Below are positions 1-8,997 of a DNA stretch of 64,000 nucleotides, piece after piece. How positions within the stretch are numbered: the first letter of the stretch is position 1; every line of letters begins with the position of its first letter. Both the position numbers and the translations under genes were made by a program. The notes under the pieces are model-generated. The model was not told the DNA's origin and did no database searches. It was given only the letters and a program-made list of their open reading frames with translations. Source of the stretch: Calothrix parasitica NIES-267. GTDB taxonomy: Bacteria; Cyanobacteriota; Cyanobacteriia; Cyanobacteriales; Nostocaceae. Location of the stretch: assembly GCF_002368095.1 (NCBI RefSeq), contig NZ_AP018227.1, positions 62,001-126,000 on the forward strand. The letters are read 5' to 3'.

Positions 1-602
1 ATTACTTTCGTCAAGAAAACAGTTCCAGTACCAGAAACAATGGAGGATTGGGACTAGGTTTAGCGATAGTCAGACATTTAGTCGAACTTCACGGTGGTAA
101 CATTCAAGTAGAAAGTCCGGGTATTGGTAAAGGTACTACATTTACAGTTGAAATACCTTTAATGTCCAACGTTAAAACAAGTACTGAAACTAACAAAGAA
201 GAAATTAAGAATTTAGATTTTGATGGTATAAATATCCTCATAGTAGATGACGAGCCAGACAACCTAGAATTTTTAAAATTTGTCCTCAAAAGCTACGGAG
301 CATCAGTACAGACAGCAACATCTGCACCACAAGCATTTAAACTATTCTTGCAAAAAAAACCCGATTTGCTTATCAGTGATATTGCCATGCCAGAAGTCAA
401 TGGGCATACACTGATACGCCAAATTAGAGCCTTACCTTCCGAGCAAGGTGCGAAAATACCAGCAATTGCACTAACCGCTTATGCAGGAGAAACAAATCAA
501 CAAGAATCAATACAAGCTGGTTTTACATTACATCTTTCCAAGCCAGTCGCAGCAGATAATTTAGCCCAGAGAATTGCGGAATTAACAGTGAACAGTTATT
601 AG
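1..602 (+). CDS. Hybrid sensor histidine kinase, C-terminal part (HATPase end plus receiver domain)
   Basis: The reading frame is open from the left edge (frame starting at base 3), so this is the 3' end of a longer gene. The first residues carry the F-box and G2-box of a histidine kinase ATPase domain (FRQEN, then [10 protein letters not shown]), followed after a short linker by a complete receiver domain. The receiver shows the acidic pair DDE, the phospho-accepting Asp in [13 protein letters not shown], the conserved Ala/Thr region (ALTAYAG) and the Lys of LSKPV. The protein would autophosphorylate on His upstream of the window and pass phosphate to its own receiver. The sensor domain and its signal are not visible. 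The TTG at 48 is an internal codon, not a start. Confidence 0.9.
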   Translation, partial: YFRQENSSSTRNNGGLGLGLAIVRHLVELHGGNIQVESPGIGKGTTFTVEIPLMSNVKTSTETNKEEIKNLDFDGINILIVDDEPDNLEFLKFVLKSYGASVQTATSAPQAFKLFLQKKPDLLISDIAMPEVNGHTLIRQIRALPSEQGAKIPAIALTAYAGETNQQESIQAGFTLHLSKPVAADNLAQRIAELTVNSY

Positions 603-692
603 GGAACAGTTAGGAGTGAAGAGTTAGGAGTCAAAAATTATCAATATTAATAACTCCTTAATGATTACCTTTAACCTTTAACCTTTAACCTT
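603..692. repeat. Short tandem-repeat spacer between kinase and priA
   Basis: Heptamer-like runs (GTTAGGAGT type, and TAACCTTT repeated about three times near 671-695) fill the 90 bp between the convergent kinase and priA genes. Such short tandemly repeated repetitive sequences are typical of filamentous cyanobacteria. No terminator hairpin is evident. Confidence 0.5.
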
Positions 693-3377
693 TTACATAA
701 TATTGAGCGGGTCAATATCAATGGTCAAACTAACGGAATCGGGACAAAGCTGACGTATTTCTTGCCAGTCTGGTAATTTTGGTAGGTCTTCGGGAGCGAA
801 TTTTAATAATATTTGCCAACGATAACGGTTTGCTACTCTCAAGATGTTTGCTGGTGCTGGTCCCAATACATCTATTTGCGGTTGTTCCTCAAGCTTTTCT
901 GCTATTTGTGTTGCAGTATTTTCTACTTGTACGTCGTCTAAACTGCTTAGACGTAAAAGAATTAACCGACCGTATGGTGGGTAATTTAATGCTTCTCGCT
1001 GTTCTAATTCGTCTTGAATAAAAGTTTGATAATCGTGCTGCTGTACTGCTTCGATAACTGGGTGTTCTGTGGTGTAAGTCTGGATTATAACTCTCCCTGG
1101 GTCTTCACCCCTGCCTGCTCTTCCAGCAACTTGGGCTAATGTTTGGAAAGCGCGTTCGCTAGCTCGGTAATCTGACAAATGCAGCAATCCATCAGCACTT
1201 ACTACTCCTACTAAAGTGACTTGGGGTAAATCTAAACCTTTAGTCAGCATTTGAGTTCCGATTAATAAATGCGCTTCACCTTTGGCAAATCTGGTTAATA
1301 ATGTCCGATGCGCTCCTTTATTGCGGGTGGTGTCGCTGTCAAAACGGATAAAACGTAAATCAGGAAACTGTTTTGCTAACTCTTGGGCTACCCTTTGAGT
1401 ACCGCTACCAAAGAATTTTAAATAGGTAGAACAACAATCGGGACAATTTTTCGGATGAGGAGTTGCATAATTGCAATAATGACAGCGCAAAACTTGGGGC
1501 GCTCCGGCTTCGGTTTGGTGATAGGATAGCGAAACATCACAGTAGGGACATTCCATGACGTATCCGCAGCTACGACAAGATACGAAAGTACTGTGTCCTC
1601 GACGATGAATAAACAAAATTCCTTGTTGTCCCGATTCCGCAAGCTCTTGCAATCCTTCTTGCAAAGACCTGCTAAATATAGAACGATTCCCCTGATGTAA
1701 TTCTTCTCGCATATCTACAATTTCGACCGGAGGTAGAGGTCGGGAATTGACTCGCTCGGGAAGGGAAAGGTAGTAAGAGGAGGGGGAGAGGGGGAGAGAG
1801 GGAGATGGGGGGAAAGAGTTAGGAGTTAGGAGTGAGGAGTTAGGAGTTATCTTGTCCCCTTGTCCCCTTGTCTCCCCATCTCCTTGTCCCCTTGTCTCCC
1901 CATCTCCTTGTCCCCTTGTCTCCCCATCTCCTTGTCCCCTTGTCTCCCCCTCTCTCTTATCCCCCAAATTCACCCAACTTTCCAGAGAGGGAGTCGCTGA
2001 ACCCAATACCAGGGGACAGTTTTGTAATTCTGCTCTCCAGGTGGCAACTTTACGAGCGTGGTAGGTGGGTATGGGAGAATCTTGTTTGAATGAGGAGTCG
2101 TGTTCTTCGTCTAGGACGATTAAGCCGAGGTTGGGTAATGGTGCAAAAATGGCGCTACGGGTGCCGATAACGACTTGGGGTTCCCCGGCTAGCATTTGTC
2201 TCCAAGTGTCGTAACGTTCACCGTCGGAAAGAGCGCTGTGATAAACGCTAACTTTGGTACCGAATCTAGCACGAAAGCGGTCAGTTAATTGCGGTGTGAG
2301 TCCAATTTCGGGAACTAATACTAATGCTGATTTACCTGTTTGCAATAAAGGTGAAATTGCTTGCAAATATACTTCTGTTTTTCCGGAACCTGTGACTCCA
2401 TGTAATAGGATTGCTGCATATCCATTAATATTATTTATAGTTTCTAAAGCTATTTGTTGGGCTGGTGTAAGGTTTTTTGCTTGTTGTCCGGTAAATGTTT
2501 CATCTGTATTTTCAGTTCTATCAGTTCGCAATACTTCTTTTTCTTCTACGGCAACATAACCTTTATTTTCGATGGTTTTTATAGTCGAAGAACCAGCGCT
2601 GCAAACTTGTAATAATTCGGTTAGCCACATTTCGCCACCGCGTCGCCGAAGTACCTCTAAAATCTCGGTTTGACGGGTGGTTAAATCTGCTGCAAAATTA
2701 CTCGCGATTAACGTTACTGCTTTTTGTAATTTCGGTTTTGTTAAACGAGGTGGTTCCAAATAAGTTTCTATTAAACCAAGTTTTCGTAATTCCCTTACCG
2801 CACGATATGCACCGCGCACTTGTCGTTGTAAATAAACAAAACTGTAATTTCCTTCTTGCTGTCCTTGAAGTAAATCAATAATTTTTCTTGCTGCGGGGGA
2901 GAATGATTTTGAAAGAAAAGAGGAAGAGGAAGAGGAACTATTTTGATGAGAAATAAGTCTAATGCGACGCTGAGATTTTCCTAGCAAACCGGGAGGTAAA
3001 GCAACGCGAATTACTTGAATTAATGGCGTGTAATAATATTTGACTACTCGGTTCAATAGTTCCCAGTAAAAATCCGGAAAAAAACCAGCACTAACTACAT
3101 CTTCTATATTCTTGATTTTTTCTAGTGGTATGTCTTGGGGAGGCTTTGTTAATTTACGAATAGCTATCCCACCAACAGTTTGCGTACCGAATGGCACACT
3201 CAAAATATCTCCTGGTTTTACTTCTAACTGCTCTGGTAATCCGTAGGTAAATAATCCAGTTACTCTCGGACAGTCTACCAGTACTTCAATCCATTGACTG
3301 CGGGGAATTTGCAGACTATATTCTCCGCTTGTTGAAGCAACTGTAGCAGTCGAGACAGCTAGGTCATTTGTATACAT
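693..3377 (-). CDS. priA: Primosomal protein N' (replication restart helicase PriA)
   Basis: PriA is a 3'-5' superfamily 2 helicase that binds abandoned forks and reloads the replisome. Visible in order are the N-terminal 3'-DNA-binding region (ending near residue 110), Walker A (GVTGSGKTEVYL, about residue 328), the DEEH box, motif III GSATPS, the zinc-binding cysteine cluster (CRSCGYVMECPYC and CHYCNY...CPDC) and helicase motifs V/VI (GTQMLTKG, QVAGRAGRG). At 894 aa it is longer than typical cyanobacterial PriA (roughly 830-850 aa from memory). The surplus is a repeat-encoded insert at about residues 470-535 between motif III and the zinc region; see the repeat feature at 1856-1956. The frame is intact throughout, so the gene is probably functional. 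The ATG at 3377 precedes a normal N-terminus. Confidence 0.95.
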   Translation of the reverse strand: MYTNDLAVSTATVASTSGEYSLQIPRSQWIEVLVDCPRVTGLFTYGLPEQLEVKPGDILSVPFGTQTVGGIAIRKLTKPPQDIPLEKIKNIEDVVSAGFFPDFYWELLNRVVKYYYTPLIQVIRVALPPGLLGKSQRRIRLISHQNSSSSSSSFLSKSFSPAARKIIDLLQGQQEGNYSFVYLQRQVRGAYRAVRELRKLGLIETYLEPPRLTKPKLQKAVTLIASNFAADLTTRQTEILEVLRRRGGEMWLTELLQVCSAGSSTIKTIENKGYVAVEEKEVLRTDRTENTDETFTGQQAKNLTPAQQIALETINNINGYAAILLHGVTGSGKTEVYLQAISPLLQTGKSALVLVPEIGLTPQLTDRFRARFGTKVSVYHSALSDGERYDTWRQMLAGEPQVVIGTRSAIFAPLPNLGLIVLDEEHDSSFKQDSPIPTYHARKVATWRAELQNCPLVLGSATPSLESWVNLGDKREGETRGQGDGETRGQGDGETRGQGDGETRGQGDKITPNSSLLTPNSFPPSPSLPLSPSSYYLSLPERVNSRPLPPVEIVDMREELHQGNRSIFSRSLQEGLQELAESGQQGILFIHRRGHSTFVSCRSCGYVMECPYCDVSLSYHQTEAGAPQVLRCHYCNYATPHPKNCPDCCSTYLKFFGSGTQRVAQELAKQFPDLRFIRFDSDTTRNKGAHRTLLTRFAKGEAHLLIGTQMLTKGLDLPQVTLVGVVSADGLLHLSDYRASERAFQTLAQVAGRAGRGEDPGRVIIQTYTTEHPVIEAVQQHDYQTFIQDELEQREALNYPPYGRLILLRLSSLDDVQVENTATQIAEKLEEQPQIDVLGPAPANILRVANRYRWQILLKFAPEDLPKLPDWQEIRQLCPDSVSLTIDIDPLNIM
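1856..1956. repeat. In-frame 24 bp tandem repeats inside priA
   Basis: About four copies of a 24 bp unit (copies starting at 1861, 1885, 1909 and a degenerate one at 1933) encode the octapeptide GETRGQGD on the minus strand. Immediately beyond (1810-1850) a heptamer repeat of the TTAGGAGT type is also read through as TPNSSLLTPNS. Both are intergenic-type repeats captured in frame within the helicase gene. Confidence 0.9.
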
Positions 3378-4235
3378 ACTTTTTTATTTTACTGATTAAT
3401 AATCGCTCTTTTGGATTTAACAAATTTGACTTAACTTATCCAAGTATTAAGAATCTCCTATAGATAAGTTAAAATGTATTTTGCAATACTTTCAATAGAC
3501 ATAATAGTTGATAAATTTCCTAGATATGTTATCTCATAAACAAACCTTACATAAACATCTATTTTTATGATTTTTTGATACCTCCTTATTCCTTCTCAAA
3601 TAAACCAGCAGCCACTTTAAGTCAATTCTTGCCCTCTTTACCGATTAAGGAATAGGGCTAATCTCTCCATTGATAGATATTCAGTTTTGGCAGTATATGA
3701 GATGCTTTGGTATGGAGAATAAATTCTCACAGTTTTACCTGCAATATTTCAAGCCTTAGTTGAGCCGACAGTACTAAAAGTAATATATTTACGAATTAAA
3801 AGATAGAACTATCAGTGGATAGTTATTAAACAAAAAATCGTAAAAGTATTAAGATAAACATGAGTTAGCTGAATTATTAAACGATAATAGAGTTTTTTTA
3901 AAGTTTTTTATATTTATCCAGTAAATAAAAATTAGGAGGCGATAAGAAGAAAATTCTGTTAGAGGAAAAAAGTGAAGAATATATTTACAAAGGTTAATCA
4001 AGTTTATATTTGTATGTGAAAAGTATAACTATGCCATATGAGTGGGTTATAGCTGTATCAAAAGAGAAAGTTTTACTTAAAAAGTAAAACTCAAGCTGTA
4101 TAACCACTCTTAGATGCTTTTAGCTAAGCGTGAAAGGCATAAAAGATATGAAAAATTTCAGCTTGAAATGTCAATGCGGTAGCTGTCACTTTCATTATTT
4201 ACGGTATTAAGCAAAAATTCCCCATTAAAAAAACT
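3378..4235. other. 858 bp intergenic region between priA and the sigma factor gene
   Basis: AT-rich leader region of two divergent genes. Apart from the hairpin at 4040-4109 nothing coding or repetitive was recognised. Promoters for both genes must lie here but no -35/-10 pair stands out enough to call. Confidence 0.5.
4040..4109 (+). promoter_or_regulatory. Long two-tier hairpin in the leader of the sigma factor gene
   Basis: Inner stem AGTTTTACTT (4069-4078) pairs with AAGTAAAACT (4082-4091) across a 3 nt loop. An outer stem pairs GAGTGGGTTATA (4040-4051) with TATAACCACTC (4099-4109) with one bulged base. It sits about 125 bp before the start codon of the downstream sigma factor gene and could be an RNA structure in its 5' leader or a terminator for an unseen upstream transcript. 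Function is inferred only from position. Confidence 0.5.
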
Positions 4236-5372
4236 ATGAGTATTGCACAATTGGGAACAATGGAAACTATGCAAAAAGTTGCCCAGGAGAATCAATCAGA
4301 AGCAATTAACGTTTTAGAAGTAGTGACAGACGACGAAGCTATAATTGCTCAAAATATTGAAAATGAAGCAAGCAATGGGGATGATTTAGCGGCAGCGCGG
4401 CCTACAGGGTACAACAAAACTGAGTATGATGATGCGGTTGGAGCATTTTTCAAAGAAATGGCGCGTTATCCATTGCTCAAGCCCGATGAAGAGGTAGAGT
4501 TAGCAAGAAGAGTACGCATCCTTGAAGAAGTAAGACAAGCACAAGCAGCAGCTCAAGAGAAATTAGGATATTCCCCCGATAGAACTGCAATAGCAGAGCA
4601 AATGGGGGTTACTCTCAAGCAAATGGAACATCGTTTATACCAAGGTAAAGTTGCCAAGCGTAAAATGATTCGTTCTAACTTACGTCTTGTAGTTTCTATT
4701 GCCAAACGATATCTTAACCGTGGAGTTCCCTTTCTGGATTTGATTCAAGAGGGAGCGATGGGTTTAAATCGTGCTACTGAAAAATTTGACCCAGACAAAG
4801 GATACAAGTTTTCGACCTACGCTTACTGGTGGATTCGTCAAGCGATTACTAGAGCGATCGCCAATGATGCTAGAACAATACGTTTACCCATCCATATTGT
4901 AGAAAAGCTTAATAAACTTAAGAAAGCACAGAGAGAATTAAAGCAAAAATTAGCTAGAAATCCCAGCGAAGAAGAATTAGCAGAAGTGCTGGATATTCCA
5001 GCAAATCAGTTACGTCAATTGCAACAATTGCGTCGTCAAGCGCTCTCCTTAAACCACCGTGTCGGTAAAGAAGAAGATACGGAATTGATGGATTTATTGG
5101 AAGACGAAGATAACCAATCTCCAGAAGCAAGAATGAATGAAAGCATGATGCGTCAGGAGATTTGGGAAGTGTTGGGAGATGTACTAACTCCACGGGAGAA
5201 AGATGTAATTTCTCTGCGTTACGGTTTAGCAAGTAGCGAACCCTGTACCTTGGAGGAAGTTGGCAATATGTTTAATCTTTCCCGCGAAAGAGTACGACAA
5301 ATTCAAAGCAAAGCAATGCGTAAATTGCGTCGTCCTCACATTGCTAAGCGTTTGAAGGGTTGGTTGATATAG
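4236..5372 (+). CDS. RNA polymerase sigma factor, RpoD/SigA family group 2
   Basis: A sigma-70 family factor of 378 aa that directs RNA polymerase to promoters. Region 1.2 is seen in VGAFFKEMARYPLL with the following EEVELARRVR, region 2 in RSNLRLVVSIAKRYLNRG and the DNA-melting segment KFSTYAYWWIRQA, region 3 around IHIVEKLNKL, and the region 4.2 helix-turn-helix in TLEEVGNMFNLSRERVRQIQ. The N-terminus is short and differs from the primary cyanobacterial SigA as I remember it, so a non-essential group 2 factor is the better call. I do not assign a letter. The unusual length of the upstream leader and its hairpin suggest regulated expression. Confidence 0.9.
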   Translation: MSIAQLGTMETMQKVAQENQSEAINVLEVVTDDEAIIAQNIENEASNGDDLAAARPTGYNKTEYDDAVGAFFKEMARYPLLKPDEEVELARRVRILEEVRQAQAAAQEKLGYSPDRTAIAEQMGVTLKQMEHRLYQGKVAKRKMIRSNLRLVVSIAKRYLNRGVPFLDLIQEGAMGLNRATEKFDPDKGYKFSTYAYWWIRQAITRAIANDARTIRLPIHIVEKLNKLKKAQRELKQKLARNPSEEELAEVLDIPANQLRQLQQLRRQALSLNHRVGKEEDTELMDLLEDEDNQSPEARMNESMMRQEIWEVLGDVLTPREKDVISLRYGLASSEPCTLEEVGNMFNLSRERVRQIQSKAMRKLRRPHIAKRLKGWLI

Positions 5373-5381
5373 TCAATTAAT

Positions 5382-5405
5382 AGTTAACAGTTAACAGTTA
5401 ACAGT
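5382..5405. repeat. Heptamer tandem repeat (AACAGTT)
   Basis: Three and a half copies of a 7 bp unit directly after the sigma factor gene; a short tandemly repeated sequence of the type common in heterocystous cyanobacteria. Confidence 0.8.
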
Positions 5406-5513
5406 GTTACTTTAAGGGGGGTCAGCAAGCTGAATGCATGAAGCGTATGGCTTAGCTTGTCCAAGTGGGACTACAGTTCTTGATATCTTCTAACATTCTC
5501 AAGAAGGTCAAAT

Positions 5514-5575
5514 AAACCCGGTTTCTAGTCGTGAAAATATGGATATCTCTGTGAAATCGTAAAGAAACCGGGTTT
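5514..5575. repeat. AAACCCGGTTTCT inverted repeat, copy 1
   Basis: Perfect 13 bp arms (5514-5526 and 5563-5575) separated by 36 bp. The same arm sequence recurs at 8966-8997 and 26210-26246, so this is a dispersed small palindromic element. In the third copy it forms the centre of a 107 bp element. Confidence 0.75.
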
Positions 5576-5631
5576 CTGTCACTACTCTAAGATGTGAGTT
5601 TGGGTGGACTTTAGATACTTTAGATATTAGG

Positions 5632-5673
5632 CAGGGATTTACAGCTAGCGCTACGCTCAGTTAATAATCCCTG
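5632..5673. repeat. Small inverted repeat
   Basis: CAGGGATT (5632-5639) and AATCCCTG (5666-5673) flank a GCTAGCGCTACGC core. It resembles other GTTAGCG/AGCGTG palindromic repeats in the window. Confidence 0.5.
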
Positions 5674-5990
5674 GTTAATTTGAATGCAAATATTTTTATT
5701 CCTTTTTACCTGTCGTCTTTACTCTCCAATATTTATCAATATTATAATTGTTTACTGATTTCTCAAAAACTGTAAATCTATAGATAGTAGTAATTTTAAA
5801 ATACAAAGTTCTCAGCAGAAGAAACTGAGTTTCTTATCGTTTGTTAACGAATATTACCAAATATATTTTAAAGTATCTTGCTTAACAATAATTAAATAAA
5901 TTATCGCGTCTCCGCAGGTTGCTTGAATATAATTCTGCGAGAAAATAGACGTAGGAATAAATTATAAATTTGAAATTGGGGGCTATATTT

Positions 5991-6221
5991 ATGCCGGAGA
6001 TTCAAGACTTTGGGGTTACCGTAGAAGAGTATCTAGAAGGATTGGAAGCAGGTATTGATATTTTAGAGCTAAGACGGTTAGAAGCATCGGGAATACCTAC
6101 GGATTTGGCTTTAGAATTGATGGCTATCATGCCAAAAGTTGCGAATGGAACAGCTAGTCCTGAAGAAATTGTTAGGGGTTTAAGAATTATGTCCCCATCA
6201 CGTAGAAAAGAACTTGATTGA
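5991..6221 (+). CDS. Conserved-looking small acidic protein of unknown function
   Basis: A 76 aa acidic protein. I chose the ATG at 5991 (MPEIQDFGV) rather than the in-frame TTG at 5970 because a GGGGG stretch about 10 bases before the ATG can act as a ribosome binding site. The sequence contains a charged helical N-terminal half (EEYLEGLEAGIDILELRRLEA cut at key residues) and a PEEIVRGL motif near the C-terminus. No signal peptide, membrane segment or known domain was recognised. It stands alone between the sigma factor and a GNAT gene on the same strand. Confidence 0.6.
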   Translation: MPEIQDFGVTVEEYLEGLEAGIDILELRRLEASGIPTDLALELMAIMPKVANGTASPEEIVRGLRIMSPSRRKELD

Positions 6222-6383
6222 AATTTATTAGAAACGAGCAAGAATTCCTCACAGGTTAATTCTTTGTTGCCATCGCAAGTACGAAATAGCCTTAATTTGT
6301 AAAAAGTTTTGTAAAGTTACCCGAAATTTATGATGCCTGTGTTTCATACTTAACACTTCATCCTTTGTATTTTAAATAATTAA

Positions 6384-6881
6384 ATGACGACCGATAGCGA
6401 TTTAATTTTACGTCTAGCTCAACCAGAAGATTGCGACGTATTATTTGAATTAATAAAAGGGTTGGCAGAATATGAAAAATTAACTGATGCGGTGACAGGA
6501 AGTGCTTTACAACTCAAAGAGCATCTGTTTGGTTCTAAAAAGTATGCAGAGGCAATATTGGCAGAGATTAGTGGAAAAACAGCAGGTTTTGCATTGTTTT
6601 TCCATAACTATTCAACCTTTCTTACCCAACCGGGAATTTATTTAGAAGACTTGTTTGTATTAAAAGAATATCGCCAAAAAGGTATCGGTAAAGCGCTGTT
6701 AACAAAACTAGCAACCATTGCACTAGAACGAAATTGCGGAAGATTGGAATGGAGCGTTTTGAATTGGAACGAACCAGCAAAAGCATTCTACCGGCACATG
6801 GGAGCAGATATTTTGGAAGATTGGCGGATTTGTCGGGTTACCGGAGACAGTTTGAAGGAGTTAGGAATAAGTAGAAAGTAG
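6384..6881 (+). CDS. GNAT family N-acetyltransferase, diamine/spermidine acetyltransferase-like
   Basis: A 165 aa single-domain acetyltransferase using acetyl-CoA. The CoA-binding motif A is clear in YRQKGIGKALLTKLA, preceded by the beta-4 segment IYLEDLFV; both resemble the SSAT/thialysine acetyltransferase branch. The C-terminal WNEPAKAFYRHMGA segment is also typical of the family. The real substrate (polyamine, amino acid or antibiotic) cannot be read from the sequence. The ATG at 6384 gives a normal N-terminus. The following 300 bp carry a heptamer repeat and otherwise nothing recognised up to petJ. Confidence 0.85.
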   Translation: MTTDSDLILRLAQPEDCDVLFELIKGLAEYEKLTDAVTGSALQLKEHLFGSKKYAEAILAEISGKTAGFALFFHNYSTFLTQPGIYLEDLFVLKEYRQKGIGKALLTKLATIALERNCGRLEWSVLNWNEPAKAFYRHMGADILEDWRICRVTGDSLKELGISRK

Positions 6882-6900
6882 CAAGTAGCAAGTAGCAAGT
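6877..6900. repeat. Heptamer tandem repeat (AGTAGCA)
   Basis: Three and a half copies of a 7 bp unit overlapping the stop region of the GNAT gene. Confidence 0.75.
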
Positions 6901-7179
6901 AAACTGACAGTTTATTACTACAGGTTGCTCGACCGCTCTTTCTTCATTAGCTGTTAGTTATTCATTACTTGCTACTGCAACAATCTTCCTATACTCATAA
7001 CGGGGCTTAACAAAACTTAAAATTCCACATCCTCTATGCCCAATGCCCTATGCGCTATGACCTATACCCAATAGCTAATACCGAAGTATGACAGCTTGTC
7101 ATTTGACGTTCCAAGTTGCTCATGGCGAAAATATTGGAATTGTACCAAATTGTCCTTGATTTCGTAGAGAGAACACAGA

Positions 7180-7509
7180 ATGAAGAAGATTATTTCAATA
7201 TTGCTATTAGGCTTGGCAGTTTTCAGCTTAGGCTTCAATCGCCCTGCATTAGCTGATGCAGCTGCTGGTGGTGCTGTATTTAATGCTAATTGTGCTGCTT
7301 GTCATGCAGGTGGTAGAAACTTGGTTCAAGCTAACAAGAGCTTAAGTAAAGAAGATTTAGAAAAGTATGACATGCATTCGGTAGAAAAAATTACCTATCA
7401 GGTTACTAATGGTAAGAATGCAATGCCTGCTTTTAAAGGACGTTTGAGCGACGCACAAATTCAGGACGTAGCTGACTACGTTTTATCTAAAGCTGATGGT
7501 GGCTGGTAA
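7180..7509 (+). CDS. petJ: Cytochrome c6 (cytochrome c553)
   Basis: A soluble lumenal class I c-type cytochrome that carries electrons from cytochrome b6f to photosystem I (or to the terminal oxidase) in place of plastocyanin. The 109 aa precursor has a cleavable signal peptide ending near ALA (residue 25), the haem attachment motif CAACH shortly after, and the axial Met in NAMPAF near residue 85. The C-terminus [13 protein letters not shown] is typical. In many cyanobacteria petJ is repressed by copper; no operator was identified here. A terminator hairpin follows at 7549. Confidence 0.97.
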   Translation: MKKIISILLLGLAVFSLGFNRPALADAAAGGAVFNANCAACHAGGRNLVQANKSLSKEDLEKYDMHSVEKITYQVTNGKNAMPAFKGRLSDAQIQDVADYVLSKADGGW

Positions 7510-7548
7510 GAAAGCAAAATCGAATAAGTAAATAATATTTTTTTGAAC

Positions 7549-7580
7549 ATAGGGTAAGTTTTTCTTGCCCTATTAATTTT
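7549..7580 (+). terminator. Probable intrinsic terminator of petJ
   Basis: ATAGGGTAAG and CTTGCCCTAT form a 10 bp stem (one G-U pair) with a 5 nt T loop, followed by TAATTTT. Confidence 0.75.
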
Positions 7581-7597
7581 ATGTAGGTATTTTGCTA

Positions 7598-8515
7598 ATG
7601 AATTACTGCTACCGATTAGTTATTAATTTGGTTGTTATTGTTGCGATTGGCTGTTTTATTCCGATTCTTCCTGCATATTCATCATCAAATTCTAATCAAT
7701 TTCAGGCCGATGATTTTTTGCAATTAGGCATCAAGGATATTCAGCTAAGTAATTATATAAAAGCCGTTAAAGATTTGACTCAAGCAATAGATTTAAAGAG
7801 GAATTTTCCCGCAGCCTATAGCAATCGTTGCTTAGTTCACCTGCAATTAAAAGAATATCATAATGCGGTTGCTGATTGTACGGCAGCTTTGAATTTTTTA
7901 CCAGAGAATACTGAAGCTTATTTGAATCGGGGACTTGCTGAATATAGGTTAGGAAATTATCAAGCAGCAGTTGGGGATAGTAGTAGAGCGATTCAACTTA
8001 AACCTCATGACTTTCGGGCTTACTATAACAGAGGTATAGCGAATGCAGCATTGAAGAACCATCAAGAAGCAATTCATGATTATAATTTGGCACTAACTCA
8101 AACTCCTCAATTTTCAACTTTGCTAGGAGATATTTATAACGATAGGGGTTTAGTTAATTTTGAATTGCAAAATTTAGAAGCTGCATTGCTTGATTTCTCA
8201 AAAGCAATTCGTTTGAATTCCACAGACGATAGAGCTTATTTTAATCGTGGTTGTGCTTGCGCTCAGAGTCAAGATAATTGGGGAGCTTTACGTGATTTTA
8301 GCGAGGTAGTTAAACTCAATCCCAAAAATGCCATCGCTTATGTAAATCGTGGTGTAGCTTACCACAATCTCGGTTACGAACAAGCCGCTATTAAAGACTT
8401 ACAAATAGCAGCAGCTTATTTTATAGATAGAAAAGAAACAATCGCTTATCAAAGAACGGTAAAGTTGATTGAAACAGTCCGAAAACAAGTCGCTGCGAAA
8501 GTGGAAATTGGGTAA
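7598..8515 (+). CDS. Secreted or membrane-anchored TPR-repeat protein
   Basis: A 305 aa protein with a hydrophobic N-terminal segment (about residues 7-28, LVINLVVIVAIGCFIPILP) that looks like a signal peptide ending near PAYS, then six or so tetratricopeptide repeats. Repeat signatures such as AYSNRCLVHLQLKEYHNAV, AYLNRGLAEYRLGNYQAAV and AYFNRGCACAQ recur every 34 residues. TPR arrays mediate protein-protein contacts, so this is probably a periplasmic or lumenal scaffold. The ATG at 7598 is preferred over the TTG two codons before. The partner is unknown; it follows petJ by 88 bp and the petJ terminator. Confidence 0.85.
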   Translation: MNYCYRLVINLVVIVAIGCFIPILPAYSSSNSNQFQADDFLQLGIKDIQLSNYIKAVKDLTQAIDLKRNFPAAYSNRCLVHLQLKEYHNAVADCTAALNFLPENTEAYLNRGLAEYRLGNYQAAVGDSSRAIQLKPHDFRAYYNRGIANAALKNHQEAIHDYNLALTQTPQFSTLLGDIYNDRGLVNFELQNLEAALLDFSKAIRLNSTDDRAYFNRGCACAQSQDNWGALRDFSEVVKLNPKNAIAYVNRGVAYHNLGYEQAAIKDLQIAAAYFIDRKETIAYQRTVKLIETVRKQVAAKVEIG

Positions 8516-8617
8516 TTGGGGATTGGGTAATTGCTAATTGGGAATAAAGTTATGGTAACCAGGGAGTAAGATGCTCCCACTACAAACTATTTGTTTTTAT
8601 CTGTAATTACTGTTAGC

Positions 8618-8640
8618 TGATAATTGATAATTGATAATTG
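8618..8640. repeat. Heptamer tandem repeat (TGATAAT)
   Basis: Three copies of TGATAAT lie just before the next small gene. Although the unit matches half of a Zur site, the direct head-to-tail arrangement marks it as a short tandem repeat. Confidence 0.7.
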
Positions 8641-8645
8641 TATTC

Positions 8646-8939
8646 ATGAAAGCCAGAATTGAAGATGATTTACTATATATAAGCCACGAAGATATTCCTG
8701 AGTATAAAAAAGGCGGTTCTGTGGTCAGAAATAGCTTTTTTTGGGCTTTACGTTCGATTGCGGGAAAAGCTGGACGTTATGGTGATTGGGAATTTGAAAG
8801 TGAGGTTTGGTTTGCTCTAGGCAGAATGTTAATGTCTTTTACTGAATCTGGATATTTAGGTGTTAGGGAGACGATTTTGGAATTCCCTCAATCTACACAG
8901 ATACCCCAAGAATTTCGAGATGTGGGAACTTGGGAGTAG
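8646..8939 (+). CDS. Hypothetical protein, 97 aa
   Basis: A short soluble protein that I do not recognise. The ATG at 8646 (MKARIEDDLLYISHEDI) is preferred over upstream TTG codons because the latter lie in a tandem repeat. The middle is rich in aromatic residues (NSFFWALRSIAGKAG, WEFESEVWFALG). It has no signal peptide or membrane helix. A hairpin with terminator character follows 26 bp after the stop. The gene is monocistronic between a TPR gene and an amylase. Confidence 0.55.
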   Translation: MKARIEDDLLYISHEDIPEYKKGGSVVRNSFFWALRSIAGKAGRYGDWEFESEVWFALGRMLMSFTESGYLGVRETILEFPQSTQIPQEFRDVGTWE

Positions 8940-8965
8940 GAAATATCAAGATTTGTGGTGTGTTG

Positions 8966-8997
8966 AGAAACCCGGTTTTTAGTAAAACCGGGTTTCT
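8966..8997 (+). terminator. AGAAACCCGG hairpin, copy 2, acting as a possible terminator
   Basis: Perfect 14 bp arms (8966-8979 and 8984-8997) around a TAGT loop, followed by TTAATTTTT. It is the compact version of the dispersed repeat at 5514 and 26210 and could terminate transcription of the preceding small gene. Confidence 0.65.

Larger units (their letters stand above)
5373..5990. other. 618 bp intergenic region with inverted repeats
   Basis: Contains a heptamer repeat (AACAGTT units, 5382-5405), the AGAAACCCGG-type inverted repeat at 5514-5575 and a smaller inverted repeat CAGGGATT/AATCCCTG at 5632-5673. No gene was recognised. Confidence 0.6.

Noticed and set aside
1852-2089. Plus-strand open frames with SPCPLVSPSP-type repeats
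   Set aside because: Antisense reading of the repeat insert of priA.
8618-8640. Repeated TGATAAT as a Zur operator
   Set aside because: The units are direct 7 bp repeats, not inverted, and the neighbouring gene has no metal link.
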